A stretch of DNA of 32,210 nucleotides, taken from NCBI GenBank assembly GCA_010092855.1, contig JAADYV010000408.1, positions 1 to 32,210 on the forward strand. The letters are read 5' to 3'. This DNA comes from Chloroflexota bacterium. Its GTDB lineage: Bacteria; Chloroflexota; Anaerolineae; Aggregatilineales; Aggregatilineaceae. Both the position numbers and the translations under genes were made by a program. This document shows, in pieces, positions 15,961 to 24,870 of this stretch (position 1 is the first letter of the stretch; each line of letters begins with the position of its first letter). The notes under the pieces were generated by a model. That model was not told where the DNA came from. It saw only the letters and a program-made list of their open reading frames with translations, and searched no databases.

Positions 15961-16564
15961 GTTTCCCGAAGCGCCAGCAATGGCCACAGTGGCGCTGGAA
16001 AAAGGGGGCTTGATCGTGCTCCCGACAGATACCGTGTATGGTGTGGGGGCACTAGTCGAGCAAGACGCGATCCAGCGTTTATTCGTGGCCAAAAAACGCC
16101 CCCCGGACCGCCCGGTACCAGTGCTGCTCTCGGACTCCGGGGCTGTAATGCGCGTGGCATGTGAGTTTCCCTATTGGGCACAGCGGCTGGCCGATGTGTT
16201 TTGGCCTGGCCCACTCACGCTGGTATTAGGCAAACACCCCGATCTGCCGCCTAACCTGACGACTCTGCCGACCGTTGGGGTGCGGGTACCAGACCATCAT
16301 CTGTCCCGCGAGATTATCGCGGCAGCGGGCGGGGCCCTGGCCGTGACCAGCGCTAATCGCAGCGATCAGCCCCCGGCCTGCACCATCCAATCTGCGATCC
16401 GTTACCTGGCCGATGCAGTGGTGCTCTACCTGGATGGTGGGACGTGTGCCGGCGGCGTTCCCTCGACGGTGGTGACCATGGAAGGGAACGAGTTGCGCGT
16501 GCTGCGCGAGGGACCAATCACGGAACAGGCTTTGCGCCGGGTGTTGGGTGGCGCAGGGACTTGA
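15938..16564 (+). CDS. L-threonylcarbamoyladenylate synthase (Sua5/YrdC/TsaC family)
   Basis: GGLIVLPTDTVYGVGALVEQDAIQRLFVAKKRPPDRPVPVLLSD, WPGPLTLVL, VGVRVPDH, GALAVTSANRSDQPP. Confidence 0.92.
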   Translation: MARIISIEFPEAPAMATVALEKGGLIVLPTDTVYGVGALVEQDAIQRLFVAKKRPPDRPVPVLLSDSGAVMRVACEFPYWAQRLADVFWPGPLTLVLGKHPDLPPNLTTLPTVGVRVPDHHLSREIIAAAGGALAVTSANRSDQPPACTIQSAIRYLADAVVLYLDGGTCAGGVPSTVVTMEGNELRVLREGPITEQALRRVLGGAGT

Positions 16565-16716
16565 AGCTGGTGATATCCGTGCAATGACAGACTGGAATTT
16601 GCCCGGTTGCATGTTACAATCGAAGAACAGGTCTGGACAGATTGAGGGCTGGAAACGTGCGACGCTCACCGATGTTGCGTAGGAATTTGATCCCAAGAAC
16701 TGGTACTGGTGACGAT

Positions 16717-18063
16717 ATGAACCCTGGAAACGGCATGATGCGGTATGAACGGCTGGCGGTGTGGGCCAAAGCCGAATGGGAACGCGCGCAAGGGGATCGC
16801 GTGTTTCAGTTGTTGTGGGCCTCAGAAAGCTGCGGCAACCAGTTGGCACAATACCGTGTCAAGCCCCGTCGCAAGCTGAAGTCCAAAGCGTACTACACCG
16901 GTGTAGAACAACTGCCCTGTGACGAAGTGATCAGCATCAGCGAATACGTGGTGCCGGGTCGCAAGGCCATGTTGGGTGAAACGGTGGGCGCGTTCCTTTT
17001 CTCGTTTGAACATCCCGACGGCGACTTTGATGTGCTGTACGTCAGTTCCTACTACCGTGACGACGATCCCAACATTGTAGCGATTGCGCTGGTGCCCCCA
17101 GAACACCTCGATGCCTGGGTCAACTTCGAGTCACTGTGCAACGAAGCCGTGCGCCGTCCCAGCCGCCGCCAGGACGTGTACATCATCGGCGGTACTAATG
17201 CCTACTTCAAGCCCACCGTCGATTGGGACGAGGTCATTCTGCCCGCCTACATCAAGGATGACCTGCATTCCGACATGGAAGCTTTCTTCAAGGACGGCGT
17301 GGCTATTTACCAGGAACTCAATCTCGCGCCGTTTCGAAAACTGCTGCTGGTCGGCCCGCCCGGTACCGGCAAGACCATGCTGTGTGCGGCGATGGCCAAG
17401 CTCGCGCTGCGGAAAAAACGCGTGGTGGTGTATGTTTCTGGCGCAGACGATGACGGTGCTTCCTTCCACAAGATTCACCACGCGCTCAACGTGGTAGCCA
17501 ACGCCGGTTACCCGGTGCTGCTCATCGTGGAAGAGATCGACGTGTATCTGCGCAAGGACGACAAGGCCCGCATCCTGAACGTACTCGACGGGCTGGAGTC
17601 GCCCAATAACCCGCGTGGGGCGCTGTTGCTGGCCACGACGAACTATCCCGAAGTGATCGACGAGCGCATCGCCAAGCGTCCAGGGCGCATGGATCGCATC
17701 CTGGTCATCCCGCCCATCCAGGACGAATACCTGGCCAAACAGATGCTCGAACACTACATGGGCCCGCAGTGGCAGGATGATCATGAGATCGCGGTGCCGC
17801 AGTTGGTGGGGCAGACGGGGGCATTTGTGCGTGAGATTGCGCTGCATGCGCGCATGTTGGCCGCGCACAACCGCCAGCGCACGGTGGACTTGCAGACGCT
17901 GATGCAGTCCATTGGCAGCCTCTCCAACCAGATGAACACCGGTGAGGACTTGATGCCGCGTCGCCGGATTGGGTTTGGCTCGTCCGGCGGCAACGGGTTT
18001 GGCGAAGTCGTCGAACTGGATGGCGAACCGCAGGTTGTCGAAGGGGACCTGGCCGACGAGTAA
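16717..18063 (+). CDS. AAA+ ATPase (BCS1-like AAA domain)
   Basis: LLLVGPPGTGKTMLCAAMAKLA (Walker A), VLLIVEEIDVYL (Walker B), ARILNVLDGLESPNNPRGALLLATTNYPEVIDERIAKRPGRMDRI. Internal ATG 16717 preferred to 16642. Confidence 0.8.
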   Translation: MNPGNGMMRYERLAVWAKAEWERAQGDRVFQLLWASESCGNQLAQYRVKPRRKLKSKAYYTGVEQLPCDEVISISEYVVPGRKAMLGETVGAFLFSFEHPDGDFDVLYVSSYYRDDDPNIVAIALVPPEHLDAWVNFESLCNEAVRRPSRRQDVYIIGGTNAYFKPTVDWDEVILPAYIKDDLHSDMEAFFKDGVAIYQELNLAPFRKLLLVGPPGTGKTMLCAAMAKLALRKKRVVVYVSGADDDGASFHKIHHALNVVANAGYPVLLIVEEIDVYLRKDDKARILNVLDGLESPNNPRGALLLATTNYPEVIDERIAKRPGRMDRILVIPPIQDEYLAKQMLEHYMGPQWQDDHEIAVPQLVGQTGAFVREIALHARMLAAHNRQRTVDLQTLMQSIGSLSNQMNTGEDLMPRRRIGFGSSGGNGFGEVVELDGEPQVVEGDLADE

Positions 18064-18130
18064 AGAACCCGCTACCAGCCCCCTGAACGGCTGGTGCCAG
18101 CACTAAAATCTCGTAGAATTGAACCGAAAC

Positions 18131-18162
18131 AAGGGCGCGCACCAGATGCGTCCTTTTGTTTT
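18131..18162 (+). terminator. Rho-independent terminator after the AAA ATPase
   Basis: AAGGGCGC/GCGTCCTT stem (one G-U) followed by TTGTTTT. Confidence 0.65.
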
Positions 18163-18177
18163 CTACCGGCTTACAGT

Positions 18178-18252
18178 GTGCTGATTGCCGATTTTCACAA
18201 TGATATTTAGCACTAGCAGCCAGCCAGGGGCGGAGATTATATTGGGTGCTAA
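18178..18252 (+). promoter_or_regulatory. Cluster of alternating half-sites/alternative stems upstream of the MgtC-family gene
   Basis: GTGCTGA (18178-18184), TTAGCAC (18207-18213), GTGCTAA (18246-18252). The middle element can pair with either neighbour. Confidence 0.35.
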
Positions 18253-18272
18253 TCGGGGAAAAGGGGATAACA

Positions 18273-18740
18273 ATGAGCGCGCAGACGCAGCTAGAGGCGC
18301 TGGTGCCGGTCCTGGTCGCAGCGCTGCTGGCAGGCGTGATCGGGCTTGACCGCGAATGGCGAGACAGCCCAGCCGGAATACGCACGCATATGCTGGTTGG
18401 CATGGGGGCGGCGCTGATAATGGCGATGGCGTCCGAACTGTATGATCCAGCAGCGGCGGCACGGCTGGCCGCCAACGTGATCACCGGCGTGGGGTTTATC
18501 GGCGCAGGAGTCATCATTCGCCGGGACTCGCAGGTGCACGAATTGACAACGGCAGCGTCGCTCTGGTTTGTGGCGATTGTCGGACTGGCCGCGGGTGCAC
18601 ACCTGTACGTGCTGGCGGGCGGAGGAGCCGGGTTAGGCTGGTGTGTGCTGGCGCTGCTGCGCTGGCTGACCAAACGCGCCTGGCCAGATGATGTGCTGGA
18701 TGACAAGTCCAGCGATGGGCCAGATGGTATGACTGAATGA
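18273..18740 (+). CDS. MgtC/SapB family membrane protein
   Basis: LLAGVIGLDREWRDSPAGIRTHMLVGMGAALIM, NVITGVGFIGAGVIIRRDSQVHELTTAASLWFVAIVGLAAG. ATG at 18273 with AAAAGGGG upstream. Confidence 0.9.
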   Translation: MSAQTQLEALVPVLVAALLAGVIGLDREWRDSPAGIRTHMLVGMGAALIMAMASELYDPAAAARLAANVITGVGFIGAGVIIRRDSQVHELTTAASLWFVAIVGLAAGAHLYVLAGGGAGLGWCVLALLRWLTKRAWPDDVLDDKSSDGPDGMTE

Positions 18741-18813
18741 GAGAGGTGTGTTAGGCCGTGTTGACATTTGTACACAGGAGTCCGCCATTTTCAGGCGACA
18801 ATGCCAACACTTT

Positions 18814-19515
18814 CTAGGGCTCATCATCGGCGGGCAGGTGACGCTCGATGTGATTCTTGACGGCAAACACGGCAGCTTCCGCGCGGTTGGACACCTGGAG
18901 TTTGCTCAGGATGTTGCCGACATAGTTGCGCACCGTGCCCTCGCCCAAGAAGAGTTGGGCCGCGATCTCGCGGTTAGTCAGCCCTTCGACCATCAACGCC
19001 AGGATGCGCATTTCTTGCGGGGTGAGTTCGGAGAACGCCGAGGCTTCTTTTACCTGAGCAGCTTCGCGGACTTCTTCCAACAGCGCTTTGGTCATGGTGG
19101 GATCAATCAGGGCATCGCCGCGCCCCACGGTGCGAATGGCGTCAACCAGGTCGGTGCTGCCCACGCGCTTGAGGACGTAGCCCACCGCGCCCGCGCGCAC
19201 CGCGTCCATCACCAGCTCATCTTCGGCGTAGGAGGTGAGCATGATGACCTTGCAGCCGGGCAGTTGATCCACAATCTGTTCGCAGGCTTCGATCCCTGAT
19301 AGACCGCCTGGCATTCGGATATCCATGACAATGATCTCCGGCTGGTGGGTGACAGCCTGACGAACGGCTTCGATGCCGCTCTCGGCTTCGGCGACCACCG
19401 TAAAATCGGGCTGCTGTTCCAATAATGCTTTCAATCCGGCACGGACGACGGCGTGATCGTCAACAATCAGAATACGCAATGGGGTCACCTGTTTCTCTGG
19501 CATGGAGCTAGTCAA
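18814..19515 (-). CDS. NarL/FixJ-family response regulator (REC + LuxR HTH)
   Basis: RILIVDDHAVVRAGLKALLE, IIVMDIRMPGGLSGIEAC, LTPQEMRILALMVEGLTNREIAAQLFLGEGTVRNYVGNILSKL. Confidence 0.93.
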   Translation of the reverse strand: MTSSMPEKQVTPLRILIVDDHAVVRAGLKALLEQQPDFTVVAEAESGIEAVRQAVTHQPEIIVMDIRMPGGLSGIEACEQIVDQLPGCKVIMLTSYAEDELVMDAVRAGAVGYVLKRVGSTDLVDAIRTVGRGDALIDPTMTKALLEEVREAAQVKEASAFSELTPQEMRILALMVEGLTNREIAAQLFLGEGTVRNYVGNILSKLQVSNRAEAAVFAVKNHIERHLPADDEP

Positions 19516-19704
19516 AAATATCTTGATGGATTGCTGATTAACTTAATAATGGCGATGCTGTTCCAGATTATACATGCTGGCGGGCTAAAAACCAGTGTAA
19601 CCTGATTGAGTGCTCACGCTCGAAATCGGTAGTTGTTTCGTATTTTATGATGAAAATGCGCAAAAATGCCAGTCCTGGTGAACAGGCTCCTTAAGGTGGT
19701 AGTT

Positions 19705-20868
19705 ATGAACTCGTCTGTCTCTTCCAACGAACACAACCACGATGACCGGTGCACGGCGATGTTAGACGCGCTGAGCCGCGCGGCAGCCGCTATCACCAGC
19801 GAACTGAACCTGCCCCGCACGCTCAAAGCCATCACTGATATCGCCCGCGAACTGGTCGGGGCCCGGTATGCCGCGCTGGGCGTGCCCGAGGATGACGGGA
19901 CGCTTAAGGCGTTTATCACATCGGGGATGGACGCAGAGTTTGAACAACATGTTGGCCCCGAACCGGTGGGCCACGGCTTGCTGGGCGCAGTGCTGGAGTC
20001 GGACGAACCGATCCGGCTGGACGACCTGACACAAGACCCGCGCTCAGTTGGCTTTTCGCCCGGTCACCCGGTGATGCAGCGTTTTTTAGGCGTGCCGATC
20101 ATCAGCCGGGGCGAGCGATTGGGCAACCTGTACCTGACCGATCCGCTGGACGGCGAACCCTTTAGCGCGGACGATGAACGCCTGATCGTGCTGCTGGCGG
20201 ACCAAGCAGCGGTGGCGATTGAAAACGCGCGCCTGTCCGAACAGCTCCAAACCATCGCGCTCAGCCGCGAGCGCGACCGGATCGGCATGGAATTGCACGA
20301 TGGCGTGATTCAGTCGGTGTATGCGGTGGGTATGAAGCTGGAGATCATGCGCGGCCAGTTCGCCATGACACCGGAGCAAGAGGCGCAGTATCACGGCATT
20401 ATCAATGATCTCAACCACATTATCGAAGACATCCGGTTGTATATCCGCAACCTGCGCAGCGCACGCGATGAACAGGCGACCTTCAAGCAGCGGCTGGAAA
20501 ACCTGGCGCGTCACTTCCGCGACTTCGCGCGCGTGGACGTGATCGTAGATGTACCCACGACGTTGCGCACGCTGACGGACAAACAGCGCCACTCGCTGAC
20601 GCAGATCGGGCGCGAGGGGCTGTCAAATGTGGCCCGCCACGCCCACGCTTCCCAGGTGCGCGTCACTGTGCGCGAGGCGGACAATAACCTGCTGCTGACG
20701 GTCGAGGATAACGGCGTGGGCTTCGACCCGGTGGCCATGCAGGACCCGGAGAGCTTCGGTTTGCAAAACATGGAACAGCGCGCGCGGCGGTTGGGCGGCA
20801 CCTTCTCGATTGAAAGCGGTACAGCTCAAGGGACGCTGCTGATCGTCAAAGTGCCGTTCCGCCCCTGA
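19705..20868 (+). CDS. GAF-domain sensor histidine kinase (HisKA_3/NarX type, soluble)
   Basis: GAF-like N-terminus; SRERDRIGMELHDGVIQSVYAVGMKLEI H-box; LLLTVEDNGVGFDPVAMQDPESFGLQNMEQRARRLGGTF ATPase. Start 19666 or 19705. Confidence 0.9.
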   Translation: MNSSVSSNEHNHDDRCTAMLDALSRAAAAITSELNLPRTLKAITDIARELVGARYAALGVPEDDGTLKAFITSGMDAEFEQHVGPEPVGHGLLGAVLESDEPIRLDDLTQDPRSVGFSPGHPVMQRFLGVPIISRGERLGNLYLTDPLDGEPFSADDERLIVLLADQAAVAIENARLSEQLQTIALSRERDRIGMELHDGVIQSVYAVGMKLEIMRGQFAMTPEQEAQYHGIINDLNHIIEDIRLYIRNLRSARDEQATFKQRLENLARHFRDFARVDVIVDVPTTLRTLTDKQRHSLTQIGREGLSNVARHAHASQVRVTVREADNNLLLTVEDNGVGFDPVAMQDPESFGLQNMEQRARRLGGTFSIESGTAQGTLLIVKVPFRP

Positions 20869-20983
20869 TCCGCTGTGGTCATCGCTGCGCCTGTCATACC
20901 GCAACAGTTGCTGGAGCGTAGGGGGGGCACCCTGTTGAGAGTGGTTTGTAGGCCAGCACACATTGCCCATTTAGTGTAGCATT

Positions 20984-21019
20984 AAGGCGTCCTATACTCA
21001 GGGGGCGCTTTTCTTTTTC
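20984..21019 (+). terminator. Probable terminator after the histidine kinase
   Basis: AAGGCGTCC/GGGGGCGCTT imperfect stem followed by TTCTTTTT. Confidence 0.5.
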
Positions 21020-21052
21020 AAACGGGGCTACGCAAAAGATGGGAGGACCATC

Positions 21053-23617
21053 GTGTTCACCAATGCTGTGTTCTGTAGTGTTGTGTTTCGTAAGTCACTG
21101 GTCCGCTGGGGGCTGCTGGTGCTGCTGCTGACCAGCGTGATCCCGCTGACGGCGCTGGCGCAAGACTCGCTGACGGAAAGTTATACCTCGCCCGATGGCC
21201 GGTTGTCGTTTAATTACCCCGCTGGCTGGCAGGTCGATGATTCCGAGCCGGAAATATACCTCATCACCAATATGCCCGGACCATCGCTGGTGCCCGGCAA
21301 GGTCGAAATGCTGCTCTTCACCACGCCCGCCGTTGATGAGATTATGCTCAACTGGGGCTTTGATTCGTCGATGGGGCCGGACCTGGTGGGCAACCTGGTG
21401 TCCAGCCTGTTAGGGGAGGGCATCTGGGGATCGGATACGGAAACGATCACGTTCAGCGATGGGCGTGAAGCGTTCCTGTATCCGCGCGTGGGGCAAGATG
21501 GCCAGCCGCTGTGGATGCTGGCGTTTGCGGATGCCGACAGCGGCGCGGTGCTGTTGATGTTCTTGAGCGCGCTGGAATCCGAGGTCGCCAATCACCAGCC
21601 GCTGTTGCGCGCCATTGCCGAGACGATACAGTATACGCCACCAGAAGACCTGCCCGACGGTGAGGTGATCTGGCAGGCCCAGTACGATCTCGAACCGGAC
21701 CCGACCCGGTTTACCGCGATTGGCGGCACAGGCTTAGGCCCGGACGGTACGCTCTATATCACGGATGGTCCGGTCGGGATGCATGTCTTCAACGCCGGCG
21801 GTGATTACCAGGGGGTGCTCAATCCGTTCAGGGGAGAGTCGTTTATGCCCGCGCTGGCGGACGTGGTCGTGGCGGGAGATGGCACCCTGTGGGCGGTGAG
21901 TGCGCTGTCGCGCACGGTGTACCACATCGACCCCCAGGGCAACCTGCTGGCCACGTATGAGAATCCGCGCCGCGCTGATGTTGACTCCCCCCGCGCCCAG
22001 ATCGATGTTTGCGGCGCAGACCTGTGTGTGTACTATTCCGAGCCGGACCGCCAGTACGTCCAGGTGGTGGACACGTCTGGCACGGTGCTGCGCGAGTTCC
22101 CGTCAGCGATCTCGTCCGACATGGGGCAGTTGTCGCTGGCAATGGACGTTGGTCCAGACGGCCACCTGTACTTCATGAACCTGTTGGGCCAGGCGTGGGT
22201 GTTGGATACCCAGGGCAACCTGGTACGCGACTATGGCATGGTGATGATGGCGGCCAACACCATCGCGCTGGCTGTGGCCCCGGATGGCACGATCTTCTTT
22301 GCCGCAGATTGGGGCGGCGTGTGGTACCTCGATGCGGACGGCAACGTGCTTGGCCGGTTGGGCCAACTGCCGTTGGATGGTTATGAGGGCGAGGTTGGCG
22401 TCTACTTCCGTCCCGGCGGGTTGGAGATTCTGCCGGATGGGGACGTGATCCTGGTGGATGCCATTGCGGATTATGGCGTGATCTCGCGGATGCGTTTCTA
22501 CGCTGCCGAGTTTGGGGTGGCTGCGGCACCTGACACAGCATCCGGCGAGCCGTCATCCGGTATCTCGAGCCTGCCGCAAGTCCCGGCCAGCGAACCAGCG
22601 GCCACACCCGCGCAAGGTATCCCTGCGCTCACCGAAACGTTCACCACGCCCGATGGCCGCCTGGCGTTCGATTACCCGGCAGGGTGGGCCGTGATCGAGG
22701 ATGAGAATGGCACGATTGCCTTGTCGAACAACGAGGCTGCGCTGCTCGCGCGCAACTATGGCCCCGATGATGTACTGATCATGTTCTCGTGGTTCTCGCT
22801 CAACGATCCGGGGACGGGCTTTGCGCCGACCACCTCGCTGGATGCCCAGGGGATCGCGGGCGAGCTGTCGATGACGTTCGAAGCGATGTCGGCGGATGCC
22901 GACTTCGGCGACCCGCAGCCGATGACCATCAGCGGGCGTCCGGCGGCCCAGTTTAATGGTACGGTCATGGGGATGCAGTTTGACGTGGTCGTGTTGGACC
23001 TCGGCGCGGACATGTTCGCGTTTTCCTCCATGTCCACTGTTGCGGAAAGCGCCGGCGCATTCGACGATGTGTTTATGGCCGTGCTCGAATCGGCGCGCAC
23101 CCCGCTGGCGGCTGAGGCAGGTGATGATCTCGGCGCGGCGGAAACGCCCATCGAGGTGGCTCCAGCCAGCGCCGACCTGACGGCGACGTTTGTCTCCGAA
23201 GACCGCCGGCTCTCGTTCAACTACCCGTCCGACTGGGGTCTGAGTTCCGTGACTTCGATGGCGTTCCTGAGCAACGATCCAGACGCCCTGCAATACTTCA
23301 ACTATGGGCCGGAGGACGTTGAAGTGACGGTGTTCTGGACCGAGTTCGAAGAAAGCCAGTATCTTTCGATGGGCGAGATGGCCGTGATCATGTCCGGCGC
23401 ACCGGAGGATGTCCAGCCAGAAGTCCTGACTTTGAACGGGCGCAGCGCCGCGCGGGTCGAGTATATTAACGATTATGGCGAACTGCAAGTGGCATACATG
23501 TTCGACATCGGCAGCGGCATGGCAGTAGACCTGGAGATCATTGGCCAGGCGGAAGCCGTGGTCCAGTACGAACCCATCGCCATTCAGATCGCAGAGTCGG
23601 TGACCTACACGCCGTAG
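21053..23617 (+). CDS. Secreted protein: NHL/beta-propeller-like region flanked by three copies of a (T/S)PDGRLSF(N/D)YPAGW domain
   Basis: Signal-peptide-like N-terminus; repeated LTESYTSPDGRLSFNYPAGW / LTETFTTPDGRLAFDYPAGW / LTATFVSEDRRLSFNYPSDW; propeller-like GPDGTLYITD, GDGTLWAVS, GPDGHLYFMN, APDGTIFFAADWGGVWYLDADGNVLG. Confidence 0.8.
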   Translation: MFTNAVFCSVVFRKSLVRWGLLVLLLTSVIPLTALAQDSLTESYTSPDGRLSFNYPAGWQVDDSEPEIYLITNMPGPSLVPGKVEMLLFTTPAVDEIMLNWGFDSSMGPDLVGNLVSSLLGEGIWGSDTETITFSDGREAFLYPRVGQDGQPLWMLAFADADSGAVLLMFLSALESEVANHQPLLRAIAETIQYTPPEDLPDGEVIWQAQYDLEPDPTRFTAIGGTGLGPDGTLYITDGPVGMHVFNAGGDYQGVLNPFRGESFMPALADVVVAGDGTLWAVSALSRTVYHIDPQGNLLATYENPRRADVDSPRAQIDVCGADLCVYYSEPDRQYVQVVDTSGTVLREFPSAISSDMGQLSLAMDVGPDGHLYFMNLLGQAWVLDTQGNLVRDYGMVMMAANTIALAVAPDGTIFFAADWGGVWYLDADGNVLGRLGQLPLDGYEGEVGVYFRPGGLEILPDGDVILVDAIADYGVISRMRFYAAEFGVAAAPDTASGEPSSGISSLPQVPASEPAATPAQGIPALTETFTTPDGRLAFDYPAGWAVIEDENGTIALSNNEAALLARNYGPDDVLIMFSWFSLNDPGTGFAPTTSLDAQGIAGELSMTFEAMSADADFGDPQPMTISGRPAAQFNGTVMGMQFDVVVLDLGADMFAFSSMSTVAESAGAFDDVFMAVLESARTPLAAEAGDDLGAAETPIEVAPASADLTATFVSEDRRLSFNYPSDWGLSSVTSMAFLSNDPDALQYFNYGPEDVEVTVFWTEFEESQYLSMGEMAVIMSGAPEDVQPEVLTLNGRSAARVEYINDYGELQVAYMFDIGSGMAVDLEIIGQAEAVVQYEPIAIQIAESVTYTP
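21170..23614 (+). repeat. Intragenic protein-domain repeat, three copies starting about 21170, 22628 and 23177
   Basis: Aligned motifs LTxxFxxxDxRLxFxYPxxW; copies 2 and 3 also share NYGP(D/E)DV. Confidence 0.75.
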
Positions 23618-23651
23618 TTCTTGCGGCTGTTTGTTGCCGTGACATAACAGG

Positions 23652-23700
23652 CAGGGGCACATTACCCACCTTTGGGTGGGCGTGATGCGCCCCTGTTTTT
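23652..23700 (+). terminator. Rho-independent terminator
   Basis: CAGGGGC...CAT/ATG...GCCCCTG outer stem, inner CCCACC-TTTG-GGTGGG hairpin, then TTTTT. Confidence 0.8.
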
Positions 23701-23703
23701 CTC

Positions 23704-24753
23704 CTACACGAAACGCTCTGGCGCAAGACGCTGGCCGCTTTCCGCCGAGCGCAGCATGGCCTCGATCACGGCCACATCTTGCAGCGCCTGCTGGGGCGAG
23801 TTACGATGCCGTGCGCCGGTCCGGATGGCGGCGGCAAACGCGGCGAGTTCGGCCTGCACGCTCTGGTGGGCGGGTAGTGTGATGTGTTGAGTGTGGCCGT
23901 TGCGCGTGATCTCCAGTCCCTGGCGTGGCAGGGCCAGCGCGCCCTGTTCGCCGACAATGCGCAGCGCGGGTGGCCAGGGGGCATCGGTGGCGTAGGTCAC
24001 GCAGTAGGTACCGGTTACGCCGCACTCGAATTCGAGGATCGCCACCAGGGTATCGGCGGGGGGCAGGTCTGGGCGGTGCTGGGTGGTCATGGCGCTCACT
24101 GCCGCGATTTCACCCAACACCAGCCGCAGCCCGGCCACGTGATGCACCCCCCCATCCAGCAAGAAGCCGCCGGGCCAGGTTCCGGAGCGCCGCCAGCCCG
24201 TGTGATAATACTTGTTGTCGGGCATCATCCCGGTGTGCATCGCCCAGTGACACAGCAGCGGTGCGCCGATGTCGCCGCGTTGGATGATCTCGGCAGCGTG
24301 CAGCAGCGCCGCTTCGTAACGCCAGTTTTCGGCCACCATCCACACCTGTGGGCTGTGCTCGGCATCGTTATGTTTAGTATATATGTCCAGCAGCCGCCGC
24401 CCGGTCGCCACGTCCGGCGCGATGGGTTTTTCGCTGATGACGTGTTTGCCCGCGCGCAGCGCTTGCTCGACCACGCCCGGCATCACGTCAATTGGCAGCA
24501 GTACGTTCACGGCCTCGATGTCGTCGCGCGCCAGCAACCCGGCCAGGTCATCGGTGATGTCGCTGGCAGCGACGGAGGGCGGCAGTTTTTCCAGCAGCGG
24601 GGCCGCAGAATCCAGCCGGTGATTGTACACAGCAGCGATCTCGAACGTGTCGCCCAGCGCCAGCACCGACGGCAGGTGGGCATCGCGCGCAAAAATACCC
24701 GCGCCGATGAAGGCCAGGCGAATCGAGTGATCGGTGGGGTGGTCAGATGGCAT
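23704..24753 (-). CDS. Gfo/Idh/MocA-family oxidoreductase
   Basis: IRLAFIGAGIFARDAHLPSVLAL; ALRAGKHVISEKPIAPDVATGRRLLD (EKP motif); GGFLLDGGVHHVAGLRLVLGE. Confidence 0.92.
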   Translation of the reverse strand: MPSDHPTDHSIRLAFIGAGIFARDAHLPSVLALGDTFEIAAVYNHRLDSAAPLLEKLPPSVAASDITDDLAGLLARDDIEAVNVLLPIDVMPGVVEQALRAGKHVISEKPIAPDVATGRRLLDIYTKHNDAEHSPQVWMVAENWRYEAALLHAAEIIQRGDIGAPLLCHWAMHTGMMPDNKYYHTGWRRSGTWPGGFLLDGGVHHVAGLRLVLGEIAAVSAMTTQHRPDLPPADTLVAILEFECGVTGTYCVTYATDAPWPPALRIVGEQGALALPRQGLEITRNGHTQHITLPAHQSVQAELAAFAAAIRTGARHRNSPQQALQDVAVIEAMLRSAESGQRLAPERFV

Positions 24754-24870
24754 GGCTTGATCCGTTACCGTTCTAGCCGGTTACCGAAACTTAGCATTAA
24801 GGTTTGATATGTAGTTTACGACGAATTGAGGTTTCTTCCAAGCAGGGAAGAAGGGGAGATTAGCGCAGCG

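Noticed and set aside
22553-23662. 369-aa minus-strand ORF
   Set aside because: Antisense to the repeat-containing secreted protein; H/R-rich with no domain pattern.
23884-24807. 307-aa plus-strand ORF
   Set aside because: Antisense to the Gfo/Idh/MocA oxidoreductase, which has a clear EKP motif and Rossmann N-terminus.
24830-24855. TTCTTCC/GGAAGAA hairpin downstream of the pucR-like gene as terminator
   Set aside because: 7-bp stem without a following T-run on the relevant strand.
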